A DNA stretch of 64,000 nt from contig JANFAH010000042.1 in NCBI GenBank assembly GCA_024663395.1, positions 542,018 to 606,017 on the forward strand, read 5' to 3'. The notes under the pieces are model-generated. The model was not told the origin of the DNA and did no database searches. It saw only the letters and a program-made list of their open reading frames with translations. Numbering within the stretch: the stretch's first letter is position 1; the number at the start of each line of letters is the position of its first letter. The DNA comes from Pisolithus tinctorius (Eukaryota > Basidiomycota > Agaricomycetes > Boletales > Pisolithaceae). The translations under genes were made by a program, and so were the position numbers. This document shows, one piece after another, positions 23,854 through 35,925 of the stretch.

Positions 23854-26049
23854 TTTGGCCCTGAAGTTTTGGTACGAAAGAGCACGACTCAGCGAGGAGT
23901 GCCTTAGGGTACGACTCCTGCTGTAATTGACTTAGGATCACCATCAAGACTAAGGCAGGGCAAGGTGGAGAATCGGCATAAAGTCCGACACGTTTTCATG
24001 GACAAAGGAGTTGGTGTCTGATACCGAATCGCTCTATGGTTGTATCTGCCAACTACGGTACTTGAGTAATTGTGATCTTGCTGCGCTATTCCTAACAGAC
24101 TGCACCGGTTTAGGTCTTAGTTCACCCCAGTGAGGATGCTCTTGAATATTGACTACCGGGACTGTACCAAGGAGACATTGGCCATAACACATTGAGTGGG
24201 TCGAAGTGGGTTAAATCACCCTTCTCGAGGCAGAAGTCTTGAATTACAAACAACATGACGATGATCCAAAGCAGGGATGGAAGTAAGAACCAAGAATTTC
24301 GTCCCTTGGGCTGGCATTCTCGACTCTGCGCGCCAGATCTCAGGTGGTGTCGGGGTTTCAGTTTCTCGGGATTTCACTAATCGCATGAAACGTTATATGT
24401 CAACCTCATATATTTTTTCCGGATCTACCCTCCAACATACCTCCTTCGACAATGCCGATATCATCTGCTGGTGCTGAATTGTGAAACATTCCATTGCATT
24501 GTAATGCCCTTGCTGTACGGACGAGTTTCGGTGGACTGCACCATGATATAGCTGAATAATCGGTCTGCTGACAAGAACGTACAGGAGGACTCTTAACCGT
24601 TGACCGTGTCGAATTTTCCTCACCATCCTCGCAGTAAAGATGATACCTGGGCAATTCATTAATGTGGACAGACCTCACATGGGGGATGGATACTGCAGTC
24701 TATGAGTTCTAAATCTGGTAAACGCCATTCCATATACCAATGTTCTCCATGCTCTTGGGTCGGCGCCACTGCCCGTCCACGCTCTTCATGCCAGCATCAC
24801 CCTTCATATTCACCCAAACCACTTAGGCGAACGCCTAAGCTTAGCCGTAACAAGGCAACTCGTAGTCCAACAGCATTGCATCAACATCCAGCGATGGGAC
24901 TTCCATCTCGCACAGTAGACTGCTCCGGCTGTCACGAACGACATGAATTCTTTGTCTGCCGCACAACGTCTTGTTGGCTCGGAGTGGTTGGGTTAGCGGA
25001 AACCAGAACTTCAGAGATCTCCGGAGGGAGAGACGGTGGTGTGAGCGGACATTCCTTCCCAAGAAGAGCTTCAGCATGCCCAGATCCCTGGTAATGATTG
25101 CTGCAACGGCATCATCTGGCTCCTTCGCTGGGCTAGGATGGGGCAAGGGCGACCGTGATAGCGAATCAAAGCCGTCTGAAGGAGAACCCACACATCCGTG
25201 CTTACATCACGCTTTTCTAGACCAAAGTTGACGGCGAGCGAATTACGATGTGAGGTGGAGAGGGTCGCACTGCTTGGAATTGATCTCCCGAATTGAAGGT
25301 CGTCAGAGGACCTGAAACGGTGCTGCCTGTCAAAATGCATCTTTTCTGAGGATTTGGGGCATTGGTGGGCCAAATCTGCTCACAGGTGCGCTAGGTCAAC
25401 CCAGTTTGACACATTTTCAGATGGCAGGATGGGGATGAGTTAGAGCGATCGTTGCGAAAGGTTGGTCCAGTTACGACTTCGAGAAAAGGAGGGACATACA
25501 ACACACCTAACCAGTTGTCGCAGAAGTGGGAAACCTTCCACCCTCGTACAAAAATTCCACCCTGGGAGATATTCCTGTTGAGTATCTAATTGCAGCCAGA
25601 CCAGACCCTCGACAGGAGCTTCTCGACGTTTAGTTCTAAATTATGTTCTGATGGACTGAATGGAACTGCATTACGTCTGGAAGGTGGCTCCTGGGAGTCC
25701 TGGGTTAATAGGGTTCCAGCTTTGGTTTAGTTGTCATACCTACCACGCATTAACGTACTATGAAAACGAGTTTTTACATAATTAGGTCCGGAGACTCGAG
25801 TCAGAATCAGTGGACGACACTCGCAACTTCCAGTCATGTGATGCTTACCCGAGTTAAGTCCGGAAGTCTGGATAAGGCTTTGTGAGATCACTGACGCCAC
25901 CCACTATGGATGTCCTAATTAAGAATCATCTATAAGAGTATACGTTCAATGTACCAAACGTCTGTATCCCCATGCCAGAAAATAGCGACACATTTAAACA
26001 CCCTACAGTACATAAAAATCAGGCCCCCAATGCATGCCTTGCAACTCGT
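23854..26049. other. 2.2 kb without a confident gene
   Basis: Overlapping frames on both strands around 24700-25200 (130 plus, 116 minus codons) lack domains and splice context. From 25380 to 26049 there is no frame worth noting. It may be decayed repeat DNA. Confidence 0.4.
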
Positions 26050-27095
26050 TCAACATCTCTCGTAGCGTCCAACATATGATTGTAGGCTACAGGCGAACGC
26101 ATGCATTTCCTGTGGGATGAAAGGGTTAGCATGCAGTTCACAATAGTAGTAGACTCCCACCAGTGATACGGCATCCACGATGATCTTGCCTGTGGTAGGA
26201 TCAGTCAAAGAACTCTTTGGCATCAGTCAGTGGCCATGTGAGTGTATCACCTCAGTTTGGACGCACAAGAGGGATAGGAACAGCAGGTGGAATATAATGT
26301 TCTTGGCGCTTTGCAGATGTCGAGGACTCGGCTTCCAACATCTGGTAATTCAGTATGGTCAGTTATCATATTTACTTCCGTCATAGATTTTGCTTTGAAT
26401 TACCATAGGGGAAGAAGGATAATAACTCCATAGTTGTTGCAAGAGCAGTAGTGTCTGCGGATCTTCTTGCTTAGGCTAAACCAGTCAATAATCACGAACT
26501 TTCACTAGAAGTGGGAAGCACCGGATCAACCTACAACTGTGTATTGCATTTCGAGGGTAGCACAATCGGTGGGATGGGTAGATGGTATCGACAGGTCTTC
26601 CTCTTTCTACGGAAGATTGTTCAGCGTTCTGCATTTGCCTTGGAACCTCTTTGACTCGCCATATGGAAGAGAGGGCTGGAGGGAAGGTTTGCTGGAGATT
26701 GAAAGCCCTCCTGCTTCTGTTGAAATTTCGTGAATCACTGGGATAAAGCAACTGGAGTCGACTCACTACAGAGAAAGGAATATCGGGAATTGTGGGGTGC
26801 ACAGGGTATCCTGACATTCCCTGAAAATACCAAAGCGTCGAAAGCTTCGAGCTGCTGAAAATAATTAGCGGTTAAAAAGGATATCGCTGAGTCTTACAAC
26901 AGGGGAAGAGGTTTCGGGGGGCGAATCGAAGTCCTCTGGATTGTCATAGCCCTGAAGAGGGACGACCATAGAAATACAAGGTTGGCAATCTGAGTATGAT
27001 GATTGATGATCTTCTTGCTTCGAGCAAGGACACCGCGATCGAAGGTCATAGGGCGCAGTTTTGCGAGAGACATGAGTGGTACGAGCACGGCCCAT
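26050..27095 (-). CDS. Possible multi-exon small protein gene, unrecognised
   Basis: Three minus-strand pieces may belong together. Exon-like piece one is 26865-27095 (MGRARTTHVSRKTAPYDLRS, acidic end with a GTAAGA donor near 26900). Piece two lies within 26485-26817. Piece three, 26050-26223, is a 57-codon frame with a proper ATG and stop (MPKSSLTDPTTGKIIVDAV, VYYYCELHANPFIP). No domain is recognised and the joins are unproven. The motif SRK..APYDLRSR resembles SRKGVRHYSPYNLRSR in the plus-strand gene at 30007. Confidence 0.3.
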
Positions 27096-28312
27096 TGTAG
27101 GTGAGGGATGCAGACATCATCCCCTCGCAGGCATGATGGCATTTATACAGTACTCGGCAAAGAGAGACAAAGCACAGTCTTTGTGGTCCTCTACAAAGAG
27201 ATGCAATAAAGAAAGCTGGACTGTCTGGATCCTACGCATGATTATGTAACACGTGTAGCATCATAATGCTTGAAATCTACGGTTCCTATCTATTCCGATC
27301 CTTGAATGCGGCTGGTGTGTTTCTTATAGCTAGGTTACCGCTCACACATTTCCTTATCTCCCATGATAGGTAAATGTTTGTATCTTCGTTTCATCTATCT
27401 TATGGAGTTTGGGTTGAAGTCATGCACATCCAGATCTATGACTGCATTAACTCAACTTGTTCATAACCAAATGTATATGTACCGTCTCCCACCAATGTTA
27501 ATTGAAGAAGCTTGGAACTTTACCAACTACCGTGAGAGTGCGGGCTTTTCGGTCAAAGAAAGTGGGTCCAGAAATCCTAAGTCGACCCTCCTGTCACTGA
27601 CTCACATTGCCCGATGTTTGGCTTGTTGTAACCTTTGCACCAACGGTCTTTGGTTTCCCTCTCTCGCCCCTCTGCCCGTGTTTCGCACACTTCCCGGTTG
27701 GTTGCTCATGACGCGTTCCTGGTGTCTACAAAGATATAATCAGATTTGGATCGCGGCCAGCTGTTCCTGTTCTGATATCAGGTCAGGTCATGCGTTTCAT
27801 ATCCGAGAGACGTTGAAGATCTCAGGCTCTTCTTGAGTATGGGCAACTAATTAGCAGCATTTTCCCCTATCCATTTATCCCTCTGCTGACTCGGCACGAC
27901 TCTCCCTTGAGCACAGGGTATTCTGATATGGATTAAACTGCTCTCCACTGATCTTCCTCGTCCCATCCGTTACTTGTTTGTCGACCAGACTCATGTACGT
28001 ATTGTCACACTGCAGTTCCTACCCTCGCGTTTTGCTTCATTTCCCAGCGTGTTATTCCTGCAACGTCTGTGTTTTGGCCCGACCTACACACCGCCAACAT
28101 CAACACTGCCAATGACATCGCCACCTGCACATCCTAAGGATACCCGAGGCATTTTGATTGATTGTATGCGCAACTTTGGATTAGGGATGATCAGTGATGC
28201 ATTGACGGTTGTTTACACCGCTAGTTGCCCATTACACTCGTAGATAATTATATTAGCAGCGGTAATCATACAGTCCAAGGTTGTGAAGGTACAAGGAAGC
28301 GATGCGACGGTG
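27096..28312. other. No confident gene
   Basis: A plus frame of 157 codons (27363-27836) has no domain, no acceptable composition and no splice partners, so I leave it uncalled. Confidence 0.4.
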
Positions 28313-28580
28313 TTATAGTGCAGTTCCGTGCTCGGAACTGGCTCAAATCTCTGCAGTGTATTTGTCATAATATCCCGCAATCTGAAATGTGGAGCAATGG
28401 ATCAGAGTGCATCACGAAAGAAAGACAGGAAGATAATGTACTAACCTTCTTGTTGAATGCACGATTCCGCTCGTTGACATACGTGATGTCGCACTCTTCC
28501 TCATTGTGCTCTTGCGAGAAAGGTTAGCCTTCTTGTCGACACTGTCAAACGAGTTGTAGGTACACTCGTCACGAGGGCAT
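28313..28580 (-). pseudogene. SYF2 3' fragment, copy B (reaches the natural stop)
   Basis: Reverse complement: SVDKKANLSRK, NEEECDITYVNERNRAFNKK, a 64-bp intron at 28382-28445 at the same position as in copy A, then IAGYYDKYTAEI, TGA, ASSEHGTAL and TAA at 28313-28315. The GTAL end is the expected C terminus of SYF2, confirming the identification. It shares the Arg-to-TGA change with copy A, so the two derive from one already broken or partial copy. One or two bases are missing before NEEE relative to copy A. Confidence 0.75.
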
Positions 28581-30006
28581 AGCGGGGTAAAAACCGAAAC
28601 CGACTTCGCCCGTTCCTCGGGACTCGTTTCGATGCTACCGTACATAACCCATGTAATAATGGGTATTTTGCCAAGAAACGGGCCCAAATTCGCTAGGCCA
28701 GTGATGACTTGTGGCGCGGAGTGTGGTCACATGAATTTGCAGGTGGCGATGCCGTGGGAATTTCCCGAAGGAGCAATCCCGCCACTAGGTGGGAGGGGCG
28801 GGGGAGGGGGTCGAGCATTCGAGCTGGGCCCTGTGGGGCATCACTGGCCTTGTGAATTGGGCGGGATGACTGGGGAGGGTGCCGACGAACTGTGTTCACG
28901 TCCTGCCTATGTTTATCTATTTTATCTGCCCTCCTAGCTAGTGCAAAGTGGTGCAAAGTGACTGTGTTAAAAATTATGCAGGGGTAGTACAAAAAGTTGC
29001 GCAGGAGCAGTACTGCAAAAGTCGCGCAATCAGCTGTTTTATTTTTGTTTGTTTAATGTTACAGATGCAGCGTCATAGGTTAGGGTTAGATAGCCCACAA
29101 TCGGCCTGTGACATCGACAAAAATCTTATGTGACACTTTTGACGATTGAACAAAAAAGGCAATCGCTACAAGTTCCACGCTTGTCAGTTTTTGACGATTT
29201 GCCTGAAGGCCTGTGACATCGACAAAATCTTTTTTGACGATTGAACAAAAAAGGCAATTGCTGCACATTCATGTTTTCAACGATCTCACTCATTTCTCCG
29301 CAGATTCACGAAGATTCAAGGTCTCAGGAGTTGTTTACTAGTGCCAGAATATGTGTGTAATTGGGAAAAACCAAAAAATGCTAGGAAGTAGTAGATTTTG
29401 CAAAACTGCTGACTGCGTTGTGCGGGATAGTGTTCCGAATCGAAGCGAGCAGGCTAACACCCACGTGTCAGACAGGTCGTCTTTCATTCTTATTTCAACT
29501 ACTTATCCGGAGGCTCGGACCCCTCCCCCTGCAAGGGCTTGTCACCACAATGCAAGGAAGTATAACCATTCCTGTCCTCTTTCAATCCAAGTTCAAGGTC
29601 TTCATGAAGCCGAGCAGCTATCTCCGCGAGGTCACTTGCTCGGGAGTTCGAACGGGCCCTCCAACATGCCACTGTGACGTTGAGGTGATGCCCAAACCAA
29701 TGGTAAGAGCTGGACAAAGAGTCAGTACCTTAGCCGTGTTCACAAAGGTATCTGTACTCAGTGCAAGACAATCAAGTAACTCATTGAGTGGATGATGTTG
29801 ATTTATAGCTACCGATCGTCCGCTGATAGCTGCTGCAGGGCCTCATGGCTTGCAACACCACTCATTCTTTTGCTAATGAAAAAGCACGCAGAGTGCCACT
29901 ACCGCTATTCCTTTGTGCATCGAAGACCAGTTCGCTGGCTATATAATGAGATCGTTGCATGGAGAACATTTCAACGCTCGAATCCCCTCTCGAGATTCTT
30001 TGCACA
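28581..30006. other. No gene; contains a tandem repeat
   Basis: The longest frames (about 100-125 codons at 28632-28937 and 29351-29795) have no recognised domain. The repeat at 29103-29262 is listed separately. Confidence 0.4.
29103..29262 (+). repeat. Imperfect direct repeat (55-65 bp units)
   Basis: GGCCTGTGACATCGACAAAA starts at 29103 and again at 29208. Both units end in ATTGAACAAAAAAGGCAAT followed by CGCT or TGCT. Unit one carries a 10-bp extra stretch. It is an AT-rich, non-coding partial duplication. Confidence 0.8.
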
Positions 30007-30641
30007 ATGTCCCCTATCACGCGCTCCATGTCTCGTAAAGGCGTCAGACACTATTCCCCATACAATCTACGATCTCGTGGTTCCCGCCAAATGTTCGAGG
30101 CTCTACCTACCCCTTTGAGGACCCCTACCCGCCCTCGCAACTCCACTGGCTCTCGGCCGGGTGAACCGTTCCCTGCCGCTGATCTTGACGTGCGTGGGGG
30201 TGCCTCTATGTATGACATTGTGCACCAAGCGGTACTCGATGGTATTCCACTGGTCCGTACTTTGTTTGCACTACTTTTCATGAAAACCAATTCCTGCAGG
30301 TCAATATCTACTACTCTATCATACTCGCATTTGCTCGCGATTGCATGGAAACTGCTGACGCTGTGTACATTGAACAGCAGCGAACGTGAGTACCCCCCCT
30401 GTTATACTTGAGGAATTCCCGTGTTCATTCAGGGCAACCGCAGCATACTGAAAATGGCAGCTGGAGAGCCGATTTCGAACAAAGAATCGGTGCGCCTCTA
30501 CTTTCGTTTGTTAATGAACTTGCTCAGCATTCCATTTCAGAGAATATTCACTCCACTCCAAGTGAGTCGCACCAAGGACCTTATGGAAGTCGCAGGGATT
30601 ATGATCGAGTTTGTGGAACGCTGGTAGGCCATGCCTTGTAG
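30007..30641 (+). CDS. Possible small multi-exon gene, unrecognised
   Basis: It starts at the ATG in TGCACAATGTCCCC: MSPITRSMSRKGVRHYSPYN, a Pro/Arg-rich middle, then YDIVHQAVLDGIPL. Donor and acceptor pairs near 30240-30300 and 30387-30430 allow a helical second exon (IYYSIILAFARDCMETADA) and a third, but several phase combinations are possible and none is clearly favoured. No domain is recognised. Confidence 0.3.
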
Positions 30642-32448
30642 GCACTAGGCCAACTTACTGATGCGTTTCCACAGCATTCTGGCAGACAGGGGTGCCTTGC
30701 AGTAGGGCATCTGCCCATGAACTCCGCAGGTAGTATGTATTACACGACCTTCATATCAGATCCGTAATAGTACTTGTACATTTATAATGCCAAAGAACAC
30801 GGGCAAGGGGCCACCATGCTCTGCAGCGATTCTGTTTTTGTTCGTTGTACTTCAAGTTAGTGGTGTCCTACTCTCATTGTATTCCACATTTGTATTCCTG
30901 GACGCATCCTGGTCCAGGTCTGAAAACTGTTTTGTCCCCTGAGTTTTTGCTGGGCCAGTGTCGTGGCACGGTACAAGGATCGCGAGACCAACCAGCCATT
31001 GCTGTTATTCGGAGACAGGTATTGATGCGGACAATGGAGCCAAGGGAGAAGTGCGTACGCCATGGGAGGGTGATGTACTCCTCAACTTCGATGCAGTGGT
31101 TCGTCATTCTCTGTCTGCGTGGTTTAGGTCCTAACAGGGGGGTTTTCGTGGTCTGCGTGTACCGGTATGCTTAACGTGAACAGGAACGTGCCTTGGATTG
31201 TGCGTTCATCACATTGGGGATCGACACAGACACCGTCGACCACCCTGTCAGGTGCTTTCGCTCATCATGTTTCGTTCTTTTTTTTCTGGTTGACTCGAGC
31301 ACACCTCGTTGAATTGAAGCTCCTTGCACACGACCCGACCTTTACTACTCAATATACACATGCGTCACGTACGTTCGCATCGATTTAGGGTGGTGCTGAC
31401 ATGCTTTGCAGGACGGAGTACGTCGATCCATAAGTTGAGTTGACTTTACCCTCGAGAGCCTGGAAATCTTGTCCTTTGGTCTGCTCCTTGGGCACGTCTA
31501 CTTGTGCAACATCACAGACGCCGACATCACCGTGCCTTCCGGGAAATTTACCTACACCGCGTAGGGAACCGCTCACCCACATCCGCATGCAAGCGCTTGA
31601 ATTCATTCTCAAAGAAGTTCTACTACAAAGACAAGGTCGCCACCATCGGCCCAAGCAAGTTCACAGGTATCCTGGGTTCAATCTCCCTACGCAGGGCCTG
31701 CGCGTCGACTTCAAGTTCCTGTTGATACCTACCATGCCTCTCAAACTCAAAGACGCAACGATTCTTCGAGGTCAAGCATGTAGACGGACAAGAGCCTCGG
31801 TTCCATCTGTGTGGTGACGTCCCTTCTGGATAATCAAGACAATTACTGATGAGCTGCTAGGCCAAAGCGTAACTTTGGATTGACTGGTACCGTAGTTAGT
31901 CGATCCCATCCCATCCCATCCCATCCGACCCCTCATAAAAGCATGATGTGTCCGTCAGTCGAACCTAACCGGCCAAACTGGATCGAATGATTAGAACGTA
32001 TGAGGGGGAGAACGGTGCAGGGGGACCCATAGGGAAGGGCCAAAACTCGCACACAACAGCCGCTGTGCTGCTACGTGACCTGGTTAACTGATACCCGTGG
32101 ATTCCCCACATTCCTCGCGAATTCTACACTCGTTTTTTGCATGTTCGAAGACCCTTATTGATGGTGTCTCTGATTTCTTCAGCGAATCGTTTAATTATCT
32201 TTCCTTGGTTGGTTTTAAATTTGATCAGCGCTGGAAGCTATGGTATTACTATCGAAATGACATGATCGTGTGCCATTCCGTCTGGGTTGTACAAAGCGGT
32301 CACTCCATCGACATTCGCATAGCTTTGGACTGGCCGCAGTTATTTGCTTGCTGAAAGCAGTTAACAAAGAAGAACAAAGGGGAAGGTTATTTTATTTAGT
32401 TCAGGGCCTTTGGGCCACACGCCGTTCTGTGATCTCCCACTCACTACC
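30642..32448. other. 1.8 kb without a confident gene
   Basis: Plus frames up to 125 codons (31440-31817) show no domain. A short (ATCCC)n microsatellite lies at 31903-31926. The end of the segment is presumably the promoter of the WD40 gene. Confidence 0.4.
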
Positions 32449-34072
32449 ATGCACCCATATATCGAGCACAAAGTTCTTCGGGGCGAGCATTCCGACTCTG
32501 TGAACTCGCTTTCCTTTTTCGCCTTGTGGGAAGTACCTCGCTTCTGCTTCATCTGATTGTTCCGTTTGCATATGGAAGACTTCTTGCGGCTCATTTTTGT
32601 TTCGGGTTGTCTTTGAGAGCGCGGTCAATGCACTTCTTTGGCATCCTGTACGACAACATACGTTGATGTGCGGGTGCGAAGACGGTACTGTGTTATCTAT
32701 GTCCCATTTTACACCTGTGAGAGCCTTCATAATGTCTATCGCTGGCGTGTAACCGGGGAAACCTTAGGTTGGATATCAAGGAAGGCACATCCGACTTGGT
32801 GTCACTGCTTCCATCTCCTGCATCGATATTGAACCACAGGCTAAGCTCCTGGCGATAGGTGTTGGGCAGCAGGTCCGCATATGCCAGGACGACTCCAACC
32901 GTGAGATCTCATTGGTGTACAGTAGTATTTTGGCTGACATACAATCTCCAGAGGATCATACCGCGGCAACCAGACTTCCACCCCCTCCAAAAGTCATTGT
33001 CGATACAGATGACGATGACTGCCGCCGCATTCGACCTCGTTCCGTCCACTTTATCAAGAATGGCAAGGTCCTTATCGCTTCCTATCTCAATCATGGCATC
33101 GTGTAAGCTTGTGGCACACCTTCGGTGGCGATGCTAACACTACTTATAGGGGTTGGGACCTCGCAACAAGGTCAGCAGTATGGCATGTCAAACCACCCAA
33201 TGTCCCTCGAATGTATGTCTCCAGAACTCACATGTTAGTTGACTGACGCAACTGCCCCAACAGTGGAAGTTCTTCGATATGCAGCAAGCTTAATGCCTTG
33301 GTGGTTAACACACTGCAAGATGGGCTATTCCTTTACAAGCTAGGTGGTACAAAGGCCATCCGAAGATGGTCTGTGGACGCCGATGTTGGCGAGCGACACC
33401 CACTTTCTGTTTCATTCCTGCACGGAGGACGGGCAATTGTCTCAGGTACTAACACAGGCAGTATCTCTATTTTCAACACGCCTTCCAATGACTTGTACCA
33501 AGTACTTCCGCACGGCAGTAAGTGTTCAAGTTTACAACATTTGCAGTCCCCAGCACTGTTTGTCTAGGCGATGTAATCCAGGCAGTTGCGGTGAGTAAGC
33601 GTACTCTTCATTGCTGTGCATCATATTGATAACTAGGTAAGACTCGTCAGCAAGGCCTGTGGAGCTTCATTGCGGTTGGATCTGCCCTGAAAGGGGAAGA
33701 GACATACATCAAAATATGGAAAGCACAAGTTGGTGTGTATCTTCCATGCATTTTTTGGCCGAGATCTGACCCTGTGATCCATGCTTAGAGCCTTGTCGGA
33801 CCAGGTAGATGCACTTTACAACCGCCTCATGGTAAGCTTTACTTGGTTTAGCGGTGCATAACCATCTCATTCCACTCCGAGGTGATACGATTTTCAATGG
33901 ACTGGAGTGACTATGGACGGATAGGCTTAACTATGGCCTTTGCAACCATCTGTGTCGTTGTAACCATAGCTCTGCTAGAATTCGTGTGGTTGAAGGTTCC
34001 ATGGGAGTGGATTCATTTGTCCCTCTGCACTTTTGTATAAGATATTCAACTGGCTCTACGGCTCTGCATACT
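32449..34072 (+). pseudogene. WD40-repeat protein gene with one frameshift in exon 1
   Basis: The start ATG at 32449 gives MHPYIEHKVLRGEHSDSVNS. The frame then needs one T fewer in a TTTTT run at 32515-32519 to continue into CGKYLASASSDCSVCIWKTS and VNALLWHPVRQHTLMCGCED, typical WD40 blades. Clean GT-AG introns follow (for example about 32721-32766) to VTASISCIDIEPQAKLLAIG, an acidic loop, GWDLATRSAVWHVKPP, RWSVDADVGERHPLSVSF, RAIVSGTNTGSISIF and VGSALKGEETYIKIWK. A hydrophobic segment (FATICVVVTIALLEFVWL) near 33940 may be a C-terminal membrane anchor. The role is presumably a beta-propeller scaffold. The frameshift could be real or a homopolymer error; otherwise the gene looks intact. Confidence 0.65.
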
Positions 34073-35925
34073 AATTTCTGTCTTATTAGGTGTACAGGAT
34101 GGCGGCTCTTCTGCAGTCCTGTAATCGTTGGTTGTTCCTTGAGGTTGAGCGACTCGTAGCGATCGTGGGAAGTCACATGCGCACTGTGGCCTTGTCAGTT
34201 CTTGGCTCTTTGAGATCGGCGGCTCGCGCCTTCCTCGAATTACCGCCTGTCGATACGCCTATAACCAATGATTGGTTGGGGGCCACCAACTATCAGTAGT
34301 TTGCCTACTACCGATGGCAAGAGTTTCGGTTCATAGCCAGTAGTAATTGTTTTATTCAGAACTCAGAAGGTTGTTATATCACTCTCATATCTTACAACTG
34401 TCCTCCTCAGAATATGTGCGAGTGCTTGATTGTCTGCGGCCGCAATGTGCAGTATTTGAGGTACAAAATTACATACTTGATACACTGGCCCTCGCCTGGA
34501 TCCTATCACAGTACTGGTGCACTCGCCGAGAACCCGTACATTTCGCCCGTTTCTTCCTATCCCACTCTCATACCTCGTTCCTCAGAACCCTTTACCCTGC
34601 AGCCCTGACAAAACCCATTGTCGTCAATCACTCGTGGGTACATTCATTCATACATATCCAACCATCCATAAATGCAAGATTTGCAAAAACCCAAGGTGCT
34701 CGCACAACAATATCGTGCATGCGGTCAAATGCGGTGCACGTGGCCTCTCGTTTGCGCTTCATCGATCACCATCCTTCCATAGTGCACCCCCCTGCCTCCA
34801 GCATCTTCCCACAACTACCCCAAGCCGTTCTGTGTGCGCCAAGACCATTCGAATGCCCTGCACAGCGATATTATGCATGTAGTGCAGATGCCGACTCGTT
34901 TCGACCATTCTGGTCTCATAGTCTCTCCGGCTCAGCTCCGTAGCACACCTCCCATGTCTGGCGCAGTGGCATACCTCAAGGACAATTCTGAGCGGCCCAA
35001 GGCGTAACAAGACTGACTCAAGGCAGCCACTGAGCCATTCCGTGCATTTGGTGTGTTCAGGCGCCTCTTACCCTACAGCCCAATCTGACCCGACACTACA
35101 TGTGCGTCGCTATCCATCCTCCTCAAGGTCTGTTCACCTTCAACCTCAACGTATACCATCCCTCTCGATACACCCGAGTTACCCTCCCTTCACACCTAAC
35201 GCCCGCACCACTCACTCCTCGGTGTCCCCACCGTGACCCCTGCCCATAGGTCTCGGGGACCTATCTGTGGGGATCTTTTCCGCTTCTTCCAGACCCGTAA
35301 AACTTTAGTGACCGTGACCGTGTGTCGTTCAGGGTATATTGTGAATTGTGGGCCAGAGAGCCGTCAAGAAACATGAGATTTGATGTAAACTCAGCGAGCA
35401 ATTTGGAGTAGGTTGGATTACTTTGTCATGAGTGCGTACTCGTAGCCCCGTGTATCGGGACCCCTCGGTACTAACGTAAATGGGGGGAAAGGCGTGGATC
35501 TCAGATATCGCGGCGGGCGGGATATGCACTTTTTTTTTATTTTCGGTGCATATTCTCAGCATGTTCTCAGATCCCATGGGCGGTATCTTGTGAGGATTTC
35601 TGTTGGTGAGTGACGGAACCGTTCACTCACACCGCACACTGCTTATGAATGACGAGAACGTAGACCTTGGTCATACACTCTGATCATGCTGACGTGCATA
35701 CAAGGTCTATGAGCTACGAGGTTTCGGACTTGAAGATTTCATCGGATGTAATATTCATTGCTCTAGTTAAAGTCACGTGGTCTCAACCTCGCCACCCCTT
35801 TGTGCTTGCGCGATGGTGTCTCTCTCCTACTTTCTTCAATTCACCCGCTTTCGGCTTCTCTCCACTTCGTCGTGTAACAGCTCTCTCAATTCTCATTGTG
35901 CCTCTTTGCGACTATCCTTTCTAGC
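34073..35925. other. 1.9 kb without a confident gene
   Basis: The longest frame (198 codons, 34347-34943) overlaps others in all frames, is His/Ser/Pro-rich and has no domain; I judge it chance. A plus frame at 34090-34299 could be a last exon of the WD40 gene. A short palindrome, GTGAGTGA ... TCACTCAC, lies near 35611-35635. Confidence 0.35.

Noticed and set aside
27363..27836. 157-codon plus frame
   Set aside because: No dom recognisable domain and no supporting gene structure; could be chance.
31903..31926. (ATCCC)n tract as a regulatory or telomere-like element
   Set aside because: Only four to five units; an ordinary microsatellite.
34347..34943. 198-codon plus frame
   Set aside because: All frames are open here because of CT/CA-rich composition; no domain, no splice context.
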